64,000 nucleotides of DNA from Aequoribacter sp049615385 (GCF_049615385.1 NZ_JBMZFL010000001.1), one strand, 5' to 3'; counted from the stretch's first letter, positions 19,325-28,452 are shown. Notes: a model not told the origin generated them from the sequence alone. Numbers and translations: made by a program.

Positions 19325-21498
19325 AATCTCGCTATACCGACGCTAGATCCGCACTGGCTCCCTCTCGTCGATGGATCGATCGTATTGTTACGGTGGCTGT
19401 GACCACTGGAGCAACCTTAGTATTGCTGGCAATCGCCTCTATTTTCCTATTCTTGATTTGGGCGTCTTGGCCGCTATTTTGGGCTGATACTCGCTCAGAG
19501 ATAACCACTTATAACCTTGATACGCACAGCCCTGTTGTTGCTGCGCTGGGTGAGACCGAGTATCTATCGCAAGACACTGCGTCCGGCGACTTCAAGGTTT
19601 TCACGCTCGGCAACCCTGGCGAGCAAAAGTATGAAGATAACCTTGGCAATGTCGTCAGGCTTGCGGTAGACGAGCAAAGCGCATCCGTGCTTCTGACGGT
19701 AACGAACGATAGAGTGCTCAGGCTTTACAATGATTACGACTGGTTTTTAGGCAAATCTTCAGCGCAAAAAGTTCAGCAACCCATCGTCTCCCAGCAACTG
19801 GCGGGGCTGCCAGAGGCTATGCGAGTCCAAGCCCAGAACGAGGATGTGTTTCATATTTTGCTGCACTACGAGGATCGAGTTGAGTGGCTCGTCGCTCGAT
19901 CTGAGCGTGGCCCAGTATCACAGTCGACGCAGGTCATCCTGCAACAACAATTAAGCCTCGACACAGCCCATGAGATTTCCAGCGTTCATTTTATTGGCCA
20001 AGGCGCAATGCTTTTATCGGTCGCTGAAGACGGGCGGTATTGGATTTATAAGAGCGATTCAAGCATGATTGCGGGACGATTTTCGGATGTGTCTGAGCTC
20101 ACATTTGTCAGGGTACTTCGCTCATCTTATGGAATTGCGCTAATCGATAGCAACACATTAGTCCATATCTACGGCATCTCTTTTGATGAACAAGGCCCTG
20201 CGCTGAGTCTCTTAGATCAATATCCGCTGACAGATACCGATATAGCTGAGGTGTTCGCGCCACCTTTTGGAGGATTAATTGTCGCAAGCAGTAGCGGAAA
20301 CCTTGAGTGGCTTGATACGGACTTTCAGAGCCAGCAATATTTCTCGTTACGGGAACCACCTCTGTCACATGCAGCTCAACCCGCTTGGTATATGACACCT
20401 GACGGTGTCATAGTTCGCGCAACGGGCAACGAGCTTATGAGTCTGAAGGTCGATACGCGCGAGCGGAGCTTACGTATTTTGAGTCTGTTTGAACGTCGGA
20501 TGTACGAGGGTTACGAAAGTCCCCAATACATTTGGCAGAGCATGCCTTTGACGCCTACTGCGGCATCGAAGTTTTCTATCACACCTCTTATACTCGGTAC
20601 TGTGAAAGCCGCATTTTACAGTCTCTTGTTTGCAGCACCTCTGGCGATAGCTGCGGCAATTTTTACTTCTTACTTTTTGACAGCCGATCTGCGTGCTCGT
20701 ATCAAGCCTCTGGTCGAGCTATTAGCGGCGATTCCAACCGTGATACTTGGTCTGGTTGCAGGGCTTTGGCTTGCGCCTTGGCTGGAACAAAATTTAGGCT
20801 TGATAGTTTCTTTTGTTATAGCGATGCCGTTGTGCTTGTATCTAGCCTCAAGAATCTGGAGATTGCTGCCAGGTAACCGGACTGAGGCACGTTTGTCGGG
20901 CTTTGAATTGCTGTTCAGTGCGGCTGCTATTGCCTTTGCACTCCTAATTGCCAGCGCTCTTTCGGAATTTACAGCGAGCGGCACGTCACACAGTTTGGTG
21001 TCGTATTTAGCCCATAACTGGGGCATTGAATACGAGCAACGTAACGCCATTGTGGTCGGCCTAGTCATGGGCTTTGCCGTCATTCCAACGATCTACTCGA
21101 TTGCAGAAGATGCCTTGGCGGCGGTGCCACCCTACTTACGTGAGGGCGCGCTCGCGATGGGTGCTAGTGAGTGGCAGGCGGCAAAATCGGTAGTATTACC
21201 GACAGCGGCGCCCGGTATCATTTCAGCAGTGATGATGGGTTTTGCTAGGGCGGTTGGTGAAACGATGATTGTACTTATGGCGACGGGAAATACCGCCACC
21301 ATGGATCCCAGTCTCTTCACGGGCTTGCGGACCTTGTCGGCCACCTTAGCCCTTGAAATGCCCGAGGTTGTGCCCGACTCAGTACATTTTCACGTGCTTA
21401 TGTTTATCGCCTTGTTGCTTTTCCTGTTCACCTTCGTGCTGAATTCCGTTGCCGAGTGGGTTCGAGTCAGGCTGCGCGAACGAGTTGCGCAATTATGA
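19321..21498 (+). CDS. pstC: Phosphate ABC transporter permease PstC (long form)
   Basis: Permease of PstSCAB. At 725 residues it is more than twice the classical length of about 320. The extra part is a beta-rich domain of about 350 residues, probably periplasmic, between the first membrane helix (residues 21-50) and the transport core (from about 415). The permease core holds the coupling helix motif EGALAMGASEWQAAKSVVLPTA, which contacts PstB. Long PstC proteins of this type are known in pseudomonads and other gammaproteobacteria. It overlaps pstA as ATGA. Confidence 0.93.
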   Translation: MKSRYTDARSALAPSRRWIDRIVTVAVTTGATLVLLAIASIFLFLIWASWPLFWADTRSEITTYNLDTHSPVVAALGETEYLSQDTASGDFKVFTLGNPGEQKYEDNLGNVVRLAVDEQSASVLLTVTNDRVLRLYNDYDWFLGKSSAQKVQQPIVSQQLAGLPEAMRVQAQNEDVFHILLHYEDRVEWLVARSERGPVSQSTQVILQQQLSLDTAHEISSVHFIGQGAMLLSVAEDGRYWIYKSDSSMIAGRFSDVSELTFVRVLRSSYGIALIDSNTLVHIYGISFDEQGPALSLLDQYPLTDTDIAEVFAPPFGGLIVASSSGNLEWLDTDFQSQQYFSLREPPLSHAAQPAWYMTPDGVIVRATGNELMSLKVDTRERSLRILSLFERRMYEGYESPQYIWQSMPLTPTAASKFSITPLILGTVKAAFYSLLFAAPLAIAAAIFTSYFLTADLRARIKPLVELLAAIPTVILGLVAGLWLAPWLEQNLGLIVSFVIAMPLCLYLASRIWRLLPGNRTEARLSGFELLFSAAAIAFALLIASALSEFTASGTSHSLVSYLAHNWGIEYEQRNAIVVGLVMGFAVIPTIYSIAEDALAAVPPYLREGALAMGASEWQAAKSVVLPTAAPGIISAVMMGFARAVGETMIVLMATGNTATMDPSLFTGLRTLSATLALEMPEVVPDSVHFHVLMFIALLLFLFTFVLNSVAEWVRVRLRERVAQL

Positions 21499-22817
21499 CG
21501 AGTCCGCTTGCCAGGCAAAGGTCTCGATGGCGTTTTGATGATGCCGTGATGTTCTTCTGCGCGGGAGCCTTGGTTCTGGCACTGTCGGGTTTGGGCGTTA
21601 TGCTCGCTTTGCTATTGCAGCAAGCCAAGCCCCAATGGTGGCCGATGCCCATCTACCAATGGACCCATACGGCGACCGACACTGCTGTGCTGGGGCTACC
21701 GATTTACCGCGACGACTCCGCGCTACTTGTCGATCAAGGCGCGCTAGAGCCGGCTGAGGGCCGGCTGATACGGTTAGATCGAAAGGGCCGAGATATTGTC
21801 AGAAGTAAGCCCGAATCGGCAATCCTGTTGCAACACAAGATAGAAGGCAGGATTCTGGGCCATTATAAGTCACTCGATGTTGATACGCTGGAACTTGCGA
21901 CTCGCCATGGCGAATCTTATCGCTATGCTTTGAGTGATTTGGACTACTGGTACTTGCCTAACCAGCTTTCTAGCATTGAGCAGTGGTCTATCGCTTCGAA
22001 AAATGTACTACGGTTCCTGACGCAAGGACTTGAGCCGAACTCAGAGGCAGGTGGCGTTTATCCCGCTGTTGTCGGTACGGTGGTTATGGTATTTCTCATG
22101 ACGGTTTTTGTCATGCCTTTGGGGGTCTTGGCCGCGGTGTATTTACATGAATACGCGGGTGACGGCTATTTAACCCGATTGATTCGTACAGGGGTTCACA
22201 ACTTGGCGGCCATCCCCAGTGTTATCTACGGCGTGTTCGGTCTGGGTTTGTTCGTTTACGGGGTAGGCGGCGAGTTAGATCGTCTCTTTTATAACGAATC
22301 CTTGCCGGCTCCAACCTTTGGTGAGCCTGGATTGCTGTGGGCCTCACTGACTTTAGCTCTACTGACTTTACCTGTGGTGATTGTCGCGACCGAGGAGGGG
22401 ATCTCGCGCATTCCTAGGTCGATCGTGGAAGCAAGCTTTGCTTTGGGTGCCACACGTGCAGAAACCCTTATCAGGTTGGTGCTGCCGTTGACCGCACCAG
22501 CAATGATGACGGGCTTAATTCTCGCTATTGCCCGAGCAGCGGGCGAGGTTGCGCCATTGATGCTAGTCGGTGTAGTCGAGTATGCGCCGACGTTGCCGCT
22601 CAAGTCCGAGTTTCCATTCTTGGCTTTGGATCAAAAATTCATGCACTTGGGGCACCAGATATACGACCTGGGATTCCAAAGTCTTGATAGTAGCTTGGTG
22701 CAGGCGAGGGTCTATGCGACGGCTGTTGTGTTATTCGCGATAGTGGTTGCACTCAATGCGCTGGCGGTTGCTTTGAGAAATCGATTAAACCGTCGTTATC
22801 AGAATTTACTGCGTTAA
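21495..22817 (+). CDS. pstA: Phosphate ABC transporter permease PstA
   Basis: Second permease of the Pst transporter. I took the ATG at 21495, which overlaps the pstC stop, giving 440 residues, against about 290 in E. coli. The extension is a predicted extracytoplasmic domain of about 130 residues between the first helix (about 20-40) and the core. The coupling motif EASFALGATRAETLIRLVLPLTAPAMMTG is in the usual place. pstB follows 13 bp later. Confidence 0.93.
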   Translation: MTSPLARQRSRWRFDDAVMFFCAGALVLALSGLGVMLALLLQQAKPQWWPMPIYQWTHTATDTAVLGLPIYRDDSALLVDQGALEPAEGRLIRLDRKGRDIVRSKPESAILLQHKIEGRILGHYKSLDVDTLELATRHGESYRYALSDLDYWYLPNQLSSIEQWSIASKNVLRFLTQGLEPNSEAGGVYPAVVGTVVMVFLMTVFVMPLGVLAAVYLHEYAGDGYLTRLIRTGVHNLAAIPSVIYGVFGLGLFVYGVGGELDRLFYNESLPAPTFGEPGLLWASLTLALLTLPVVIVATEEGISRIPRSIVEASFALGATRAETLIRLVLPLTAPAMMTGLILAIARAAGEVAPLMLVGVVEYAPTLPLKSEFPFLALDQKFMHLGHQIYDLGFQSLDSSLVQARVYATAVVLFAIVVALNALAVALRNRLNRRYQNLLR

Positions 22818-22830
22818 TGTAAGGAATGTC

Positions 22831-23592
22831 ATGAGTCAACCGATCATAGAGATCAAAGATTTAGCGCTAAGTTACGGACCCGGGCGAGCCGTTCTGAATA
22901 ATGTGCAGCTCTCTCTGGAACGAAACGCAGTGACAGCCATTATTGGGGCGTCTGGTAGTGGCAAATCCAGTTTACTACGGTGTCTGAATCGTTTAGTTGA
23001 ATTGACCCCTAAAGTGCGAATTACGGGGGATATTTTGTTTGAGGGTGAGTCTATTTTTGGGGCTCGGATAGATCCCACCGTCCTACGTCAGCGTATCGGA
23101 ATGGTGTTTCAAAAGCCGAATCCTTTTCCGATGTCGATCTTCGAGAATGTGGCCTATGGCCTGCGCTTGTTGGGTGAGAAATCGCCACGCGTTCTGCAAG
23201 AGAAAGTCGAGCAAGCGCTGATTGCCGCGGCCTTATGGGATGAAGTACGGGATAGGTTGGACGTGCAGGCAGCGGTGCTGTCGGGCGGACAGCAGCAACG
23301 TTTGGTGATAGCTCGCGCTATCGCCGTTGAGCCAGAAGTACTATTGCTTGACGAGCCCGCTTCCTCACTCGATCCAATTTCAACGCTGCGTATCGAAGAG
23401 TTGATTTACCGTCTAAAGCAAAATTTCACCATTGTCGTTGTGACGCACAACATGCAGCAGGCGGCCAGAGTGTCGGACTGGGCTGCATTCATGCACGACG
23501 GCACAATTGTCGAGTACGACAATACCACGACATTATTTACGAACCCTCGAGAGGTTCGTACAGAAGACTATATAACCGGCCGATTCGGTTAA
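22831..23592 (+). CDS. pstB: Phosphate ABC transporter ATPase PstB
   Basis: ATPase of PstSCAB. The 253-residue product has Walker A GASGSGKSS (about residues 38-46), Q-loop GMVFQKPNPFPMS, signature LSGGQQQRLVIARAIAVEP, Walker B VLLLDEPASSLD, and the PstB-typical VVVTHNMQQAARVSDW. The length is normal. A good ribosome binding site (AAGGAATG) sits upstream, and phoU follows with a 12-bp gap. Confidence 0.96.
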   Translation: MSQPIIEIKDLALSYGPGRAVLNNVQLSLERNAVTAIIGASGSGKSSLLRCLNRLVELTPKVRITGDILFEGESIFGARIDPTVLRQRIGMVFQKPNPFPMSIFENVAYGLRLLGEKSPRVLQEKVEQALIAAALWDEVRDRLDVQAAVLSGGQQQRLVIARAIAVEPEVLLLDEPASSLDPISTLRIEELIYRLKQNFTIVVVTHNMQQAARVSDWAAFMHDGTIVEYDNTTTLFTNPREVRTEDYITGRFG

Positions 23593-23604
23593 TTGGAGCA
23601 CTCC

Positions 23605-24315
23605 ATGCTAGGATATGATCATCAGAAGCAACATATTTCCGGACAGTTCAACAGCGAGTTAGAAACGCTTAAAAGTGATATACTCGCCATGGGCGGTTTG
23701 GTGGAAGCTCAACTCACACTCGCGATGGCGGCATTGTTGGAAAAAAACAGTGCGAAAGCGTTGGAAGTCATTGCTAACGATAAGTTAGTGAACGAGCTTG
23801 AACGCCAGATTGATCAAGAGTGCGCGAGGATTTTGGCACGACGACAGCCTGCCGCGAGTGACCTGCGGTTGGTCCTAGCGGTGCTGAAAATCAACCTTGA
23901 TTTAGAGCGGGTAGGCGATGAAGCTGCTAAAATAGCACGCCAGGCTAAAGTAATCGTCGAGAGTAGTGATTCCGGCAGCCAATTCGTGCAGTTGCGGCAG
24001 CTTGCCCGACCAGTCATCAAAACCTTGCGACAATCTCTGGATGCGCTCGCAAGGTCTGATGTGGCGCTTGCACTGCAAATTGTGCGAGAAGATGCCTCGC
24101 TGGACTCTCTCTATGCCGAGGCAATGCAGGCGTTAATTAAGCATATGCAGGAAGCGCCTCACTCGATTAGCACCATTGTTAATGAGCTTTGGGCCTTAAA
24201 GGCTCTTGAGCGCATCGGCGACCATGCAAGTAACGTTGGTGAGCAAGTCATCTACATGGTAAAAGGTCAGGATGTGCGCCATTTGGGCGCGGGTGAAATA
24301 CCCGCATTGTCTTAG
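23605..24315 (+). CDS. phoU: Phosphate transport regulator PhoU
   Basis: Negative regulator linking Pst to PhoR signalling. The 236-residue protein is built of two three-helix PhoU repeats, each with the metal-binding E/DxxxD signature region (LERVGDEAAKIA at about 98-109 and LERIGDHASNVGEQVIYM near 205-222). The ATG at 23605 has TTGGAG 6 bp upstream and is preferred to the TTG at 23593, which lies within that site. It ends the pho-pst gene set; hisC begins 22 bp downstream. Confidence 0.95.
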   Translation: MLGYDHQKQHISGQFNSELETLKSDILAMGGLVEAQLTLAMAALLEKNSAKALEVIANDKLVNELERQIDQECARILARRQPAASDLRLVLAVLKINLDLERVGDEAAKIARQAKVIVESSDSGSQFVQLRQLARPVIKTLRQSLDALARSDVALALQIVREDASLDSLYAEAMQALIKHMQEAPHSISTIVNELWALKALERIGDHASNVGEQVIYMVKGQDVRHLGAGEIPALS

Positions 24316-24337
24316 TGATAGGAAGATAGGAAACACA

Positions 24338-25390
24338 ATGAGTCGTTTTTGGAGTGAGGGTGTGGATGCTTTACACCCCTATGTGCCGGGCGAACAGTCG
24401 AACCGTGAGGGCATGTTAAAGCTCAATACCAACGAAAGCCCATATCCTCCCTCGCCCATGGCGTTGCAAGCCATGAAAAACGTCAGCGGAGATCAGCTTC
24501 GGCGCTATCCCGACCCAGAGTCAAGTGCGCTTCGACAAGCGCTTGCGGCCTACCACGGGGTCAATCGAGATCAAGTATTCGTCGGAAATGGTTCTGATGA
24601 AGTTCTTGGTTTTGCGTTTAAGGCGTTTTTTTGCGGTAGGGGAGCGTTATGTTTCCCTGATATTTCTTACAGCTTTTATCCGGTGTGGGCGCAATTGTTC
24701 GAGATCGAAACCCACGTGTTAGCGGTGGATGACACCTACCAGATACCCCTCGACACGATGCCATCAGACCTCGGGGGAATCATCTTTCCAAACCCAAATG
24801 CGCCAACCGGTATCGCGACCTCGCTCGCGCAAATTGAGGCACTCTTGTGTCGTTTCCCTGATTCTGTAGTGGTTGTAGACGAAGCCTATGTAGACTACGG
24901 AGCAGAAACAGCCATCGACTTATTGCACGCGTTTAACAATCTACTGATCGTCCGAACGATGTCAAAGTCTCGAGGGCTGGCAGGTTTGCGCGTGGGCTAT
25001 GCTTTGGGGAGCGCGGAACTTATCGAGGGCTTGGTCAGAATCAAAGACTCTTTTAACTCCTATCCTCTAGATGCTATTGCGCAGGCAGGGGCGCTGGCTT
25101 CGGTGCAAGACGACGTGTATTTTCGAGAAACGGTTAGCGCCGTCATCGATGCGCGACAACAACTTACACAAGGGCTTACGGAACTGGGTTTCGACGTCCT
25201 ACCGTCATCTGCGAATTTTGTATTCGCTAAAAACAGTCGAAAGCCTGGCCAAGAGTGGCAGGCATTATTGCGAGAACAGAATATTTTGGTTCGACACTTT
25301 GCCAAGCCAAGGTTAACCGATTGGCTACGAATTACGGTGGGCACCCCCGAGGAGGTGCGCAAGTTGCTGCAGACGCTAGCGCTTCTGTAG
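24338..25390 (+). CDS. hisC: Histidinol-phosphate aminotransferase
   Basis: PLP-dependent class I/II aminotransferase of histidine biosynthesis. The 350-residue product has LNTNESPYPPSP near the start, substrate/PLP residues FPNPNAPTG, VVDEAYVDYG with the PLP Asp/Tyr, and the Schiff-base lysine in TMSKSRGLAGLRVGYA. I took the ATG at 24338, preceded by ATAGGAAA. It lies in the same direction right behind phoU, so it may be read from the pho operon. It converges with the FabH-like gene, with a 15-bp overlap of 3' ends. Confidence 0.93.
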   Translation: MSRFWSEGVDALHPYVPGEQSNREGMLKLNTNESPYPPSPMALQAMKNVSGDQLRRYPDPESSALRQALAAYHGVNRDQVFVGNGSDEVLGFAFKAFFCGRGALCFPDISYSFYPVWAQLFEIETHVLAVDDTYQIPLDTMPSDLGGIIFPNPNAPTGIATSLAQIEALLCRFPDSVVVVDEAYVDYGAETAIDLLHAFNNLLIVRTMSKSRGLAGLRVGYALGSAELIEGLVRIKDSFNSYPLDAIAQAGALASVQDDVYFRETVSAVIDARQQLTQGLTELGFDVLPSSANFVFAKNSRKPGQEWQALLREQNILVRHFAKPRLTDWLRITVGTPEEVRKLLQTLALL

Positions 25391-26491
25391 TACGACGCTG
25401 CCGATACTGTAGCCAGCGCCAAAGGAGCACAATATCCCCAGATCGCCGCTCTGCAAATTGGACTGATGTTTGTGGAAAGCGATTACTGACCCGGCGGAGC
25501 TCGTGTTTGCGTACTCATCAAGTATGACTGGTGCCTCGTCAACCGTAGGTTGGCGCCCCAAGACTTTGCGTGCAATCAGATCGTTCATGTTGAGATTGGC
25601 TTGATGGAGCCACATACGCCGAAGCTCGCTGGCGGGCGTACCGAGCAAGTCGAGCTGCTCCGATATAAGAGCGGCTACCGCTGGGCACACTTCTTTGAAG
25701 ACTTTTCGCCCTTCCTGAATAAACAGTTTGTCGGGCTGTCCGATACCATTTTCATCGGCGCGATTCAAGAAACCAAAATTATTGCGAATGTTGTTGGAGA
25801 ACATCGTTTTCAGTTTGATGTCCCGCACCAAAAATCCACCGGTGCTCAGCGAGGCGTCCTCAACGATAACCGCCGTACATACATCACCAAATATAAAATG
25901 GGAATCTCGATCCGTGAAGTTCAGATGGCCGCTGCAAATTTCGGGATTAACCATCAAAACACGCTTTGCCAAGCCATCGCGAATGACTCCGCTGGCTTGA
26001 GCGATGCCAAAGGTCGCGCTCGAACACGCCACGTTCATGTCAAACGCGAAGCCTTCTATATTCAGTGCCGCTTGCACCTCTATCGCGATTGCAGGGTAGG
26101 GGCGCTGCAAATTAGAACAGGCAACAATGACAGCGTCGATGTCTTCCGGTCCGCAGTTGGCTGCGGACATGGCTTGCCTGGCGGCGATTACCGCCATCTC
26201 ACACTGCAACGAAGGTTCATCATTGGACCGCTCCGGTATGTGCGGAACTAAGCGTGTCGGATCTAATATTCCCGATTTGTCAATGACATAACGTGATCGT
26301 ATTCCTGACGCTTTGGCAATGAATTCGGGGGAAGAGTGTGCGAGGGGGGCAAGCATACCCTCGGCGATCGCGTTTGCATTTTCTCCGTTATACAGGTCGA
26401 CGTATTGGTTGAATGCGGCGACAAGTTCTTCGTTGGAAATAGCTTGCGACGGGGTGTATAACCCCGTCCCAGTGATTGCGACCTGCTGCAT
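25376..26491 (-). CDS. FabH-like beta-ketoacyl-ACP synthase III family protein
   Basis: Thiolase-fold condensing enzyme of 371 residues. The Cys-His-Asn triad is visible: Cys in NVACSSATFG, His in WLHQANLNMND and Asn in EYANTSSAGS. It is longer than housekeeping FabH (about 317-330 residues) and carries an insertion near residues 60-90. By memory of the family it resembles the longer pseudomonad FabH-like proteins (PA3286 type) that use medium-chain acyl-CoA primers; that assignment is an inference. It lies 36 bp behind gltA on the same strand with AAGGAT before its ATG, so it is likely co-transcribed with citrate synthase. Confidence 0.85.
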   Translation of the reverse strand: MQQVAITGTGLYTPSQAISNEELVAAFNQYVDLYNGENANAIAEGMLAPLAHSSPEFIAKASGIRSRYVIDKSGILDPTRLVPHIPERSNDEPSLQCEMAVIAARQAMSAANCGPEDIDAVIVACSNLQRPYPAIAIEVQAALNIEGFAFDMNVACSSATFGIAQASGVIRDGLAKRVLMVNPEICSGHLNFTDRDSHFIFGDVCTAVIVEDASLSTGGFLVRDIKLKTMFSNNIRNNFGFLNRADENGIGQPDKLFIQEGRKVFKEVCPAVAALISEQLDLLGTPASELRRMWLHQANLNMNDLIARKVLGRQPTVDEAPVILDEYANTSSAGSVIAFHKHQSNLQSGDLGILCSFGAGYSIGSVVLQKR

Positions 26492-26527
26492 ACAAGATCC
26501 TTATTGTTGTTTTACATCGTGTCTTGC

Positions 26528-27814
26528 TTAGCGACTTGCCATATCCGGATAATCGCGTTGGGCGTAGCCTGTGTACAGCTGGCGCGGGCGACCGATGCGG
26601 TAGCTACCGCTGATCATCTCGTTCCAGTGTGCGATCCATCCCACGGTGCGACCTACCGCAAAAATCACAGTGAACATGCTCGTCGGAATTCCCATAGCCT
26701 TGAGAATGATACCCGAATAGAAATCTACGTTTGGATACAGCTTTTTATCGATGAAGTATTCGTCTTCTAAGGCGATTTCTTCCAAGCGTTTGGCGATCGC
26801 TAGCAAGGGGTCATTGACGCCGAGCTCTTTTAAAACTTCGTCGGCAGTTTGCTTCATAACTTTCGCACGGGGATCGAAGTTCTTGTACACCCGATGACCG
26901 AAGCCCATGAGCCGGAATGGGTCGTCTTTATCCTTGGCGCGTGCCACAAACTCATCAATGCGTGAAACGTCACCAATCTCGTTGAGCATATCCAGCACCG
27001 CCTCGTTTGCACCGCCGTGGCTCGGGCCCCACAATGCGGCAATGCCAGCGGCAATACAAGCGAATGGGTTTGCGCCCGAGGAGCCCGCTAGCCGTACCGT
27101 AGACGTAGAGGCATTTTGCTCGTGATCCGCGTGCAACAAGAAAATCTTATCCATGGCCTTCGCAAGTACTGGGCTTATATTGCTAGGTTCGCAAGGGTTG
27201 CCAAACATCATGTGCAAAAAGTTTTCGGAGTAGCTCATGCTGTTGTCTGGATACATGAAGGGCATTCCGATTGAGTATTTGTAGCTCATTGCCGCAAGCG
27301 TTGGCATCTTCGCTATCAGGCGAAACGCCGCGATTCGACGATGATGTTCGTTGCTGATTTCAAGCGAGTCGTGGTAGAACGCCGACAGTGCACCAACGAC
27401 TCCACACATGATGGCCATAGGATGCGCGTCGCGTCGGAAGCCCTTGAAAAATGTGGAGACCTGATCGTGGACCATGGTGTGGTTTTTGACGGTGTTTACG
27501 AACTCTTCGCGCTCTTGTTGAGTGGGAAGCTCGCCGTTGAGGAGCAGGTAGCATGTTTCTAGGTAATCTGACTGCTCTGCCAGTTGCTCGATTGGGTAGC
27601 CGCGGTGCAACAGCACTCCTTTGCCGCCATCGATGTACGTGATCGCCGACTCGCAAGCTGCCGTCGATACAAAACCGGGGTCATAAGTAAAATAGCCTTT
27701 GCCCGTTAACTGGCCCACGTCTATGACATCGGGGCCTATAGTGCCAGTGTAAATTGGTAGTTCAATACTGTCTGTGGCCCCATCAATAGATATAGAGGCT
27801 TTCTTCTCACTCAT
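26528..27814 (-). CDS. gltA: Citrate synthase
   Basis: Condenses acetyl-CoA and oxaloacetate. The 428-residue product is the large, NADH-sensitive type I form common in Gram-negatives. Key segments are LLHADHEQNASTSTVR with the catalytic His, GPSHGGANEAVL with the second His, GFGHRVYKNFDPRA, and the C-terminal SGSYRIGRPRQLYTG with a substrate Arg. It is transcribed away from sdhCDAB across a shared 263-bp promoter region. Confidence 0.97.
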   Translation of the reverse strand: MSEKKASISIDGATDSIELPIYTGTIGPDVIDVGQLTGKGYFTYDPGFVSTAACESAITYIDGGKGVLLHRGYPIEQLAEQSDYLETCYLLLNGELPTQQEREEFVNTVKNHTMVHDQVSTFFKGFRRDAHPMAIMCGVVGALSAFYHDSLEISNEHHRRIAAFRLIAKMPTLAAMSYKYSIGMPFMYPDNSMSYSENFLHMMFGNPCEPSNISPVLAKAMDKIFLLHADHEQNASTSTVRLAGSSGANPFACIAAGIAALWGPSHGGANEAVLDMLNEIGDVSRIDEFVARAKDKDDPFRLMGFGHRVYKNFDPRAKVMKQTADEVLKELGVNDPLLAIAKRLEEIALEDEYFIDKKLYPNVDFYSGIILKAMGIPTSMFTVIFAVGRTVGWIAHWNEMISGSYRIGRPRQLYTGYAQRDYPDMASR

Positions 27815-27849
27815 AGCGAAGGTCCTAAGTGCAAAACTGTGGAAGACTA

Positions 27850-27877
27850 ACTATAGAGACTGCCCCAGATTTGTCAA
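27850..27877 (-). promoter_or_regulatory. Sigma-70 promoter of gltA
   Basis: On the minus strand TTGACA (27872-27877) is separated by 16 bp from TATAGT (27850-27855). This is a near-consensus housekeeping promoter pointing at gltA, whose start codon is about 35 bp from the -10. Confidence 0.75.
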
Positions 27878-27940
27878 TTCGAGATCAGCAATATCGACTA
27901 AAGTTCAATCGCATTTCACGTCACGCTGGGACGGTATGAT

Positions 27941-27969
27941 TTGTAATTGATTGCGTATATACCTATAAT
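27941..27969 (+). promoter_or_regulatory. Sigma-70 promoter of the sdh operon
   Basis: TTGTAA (27941-27946), a 17-bp spacer and a perfect TATAAT (27964-27969) point toward sdhC. The start site would be near 27976, giving a leader of about 100 nt that contains the palindrome at 28003-28018. Confidence 0.75.
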
Positions 27970-28002
27970 TCCTGCGCTTTTTTTGGGGTCCGCCTTTGAG
28001 TC

Positions 28003-28018
28003 AGTGACGCCCGTCACT
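28003..28018. promoter_or_regulatory. Palindrome in the sdhC leader
   Basis: AGTGACG-CC-CGTCACT is a perfect 7-bp inverted repeat with a 2-bp centre, about 28 bp downstream of the predicted sdh transcription start. The position suits a repressor operator; a hairpin with a 2-nt loop is less likely. The binding protein is unknown. Confidence 0.45.
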
Positions 28019-28077
28019 TCCTGCTCGAATCGCGGACATAGCTCAGTGCCTGCAAAGGCATCCAGGGGGATTCGTTA

Positions 28078-28452
28078 GTGAAAGATACTCGTCCGGTCAA
28101 TCTCGATATTGCCACAATTAAACTGCCGATCACCGCATACGCGTCAATTCTGCACCGAATCTCCGGTGTGTTCTTGTTTGTCGCGATCGGTATCATGATT
28201 TACGCGCTCGATCTCAGTCTGAGCTCAGCGGAGGGTTTTGCGTCGGTTGGTTCCGCGCTCGATTCGCTTGTCGCAAAGCTGGTCGTTTGGGCGGTGCTTT
28301 CTGGCTTAATTTACCACTCGGTTGCTGGTGTAAAGCACTTAATCATGGATATGGGTTACGGCGAGACCTATGAAGGCGGTGTTTTGGGTTCGCGAATTAC
28401 CTTTTTAGTGTCAGCGGTGATGATCGCTTTAGCGGGGTTTTGGGTATGGTAA
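28078..28452 (+). CDS. sdhC: Succinate dehydrogenase cytochrome b556 subunit
   Basis: Membrane anchor of complex II. The 124-residue product has three membrane helices, the quinone-site segment ILHRISGVFLF and the haem-ligand His in YHSVAGVKHLIMDMG. The start is GTG with AGGGGGA 7 bp upstream. It begins the sdhCDAB operon and overlaps sdhD by 7 bp. Confidence 0.94.
   Translation: MKDTRPVNLDIATIKLPITAYASILHRISGVFLFVAIGIMIYALDLSLSSAEGFASVGSALDSLVAKLVVWAVLSGLIYHSVAGVKHLIMDMGYGETYEGGVLGSRITFLVSAVMIALAGFWVW

Noticed and set aside
25550..26251. A 233-codon open frame on the plus strand
   Set aside because: It lies wholly antisense to the FabH-like gene, has no family features, and the minus strand carries intact catalytic motifs.
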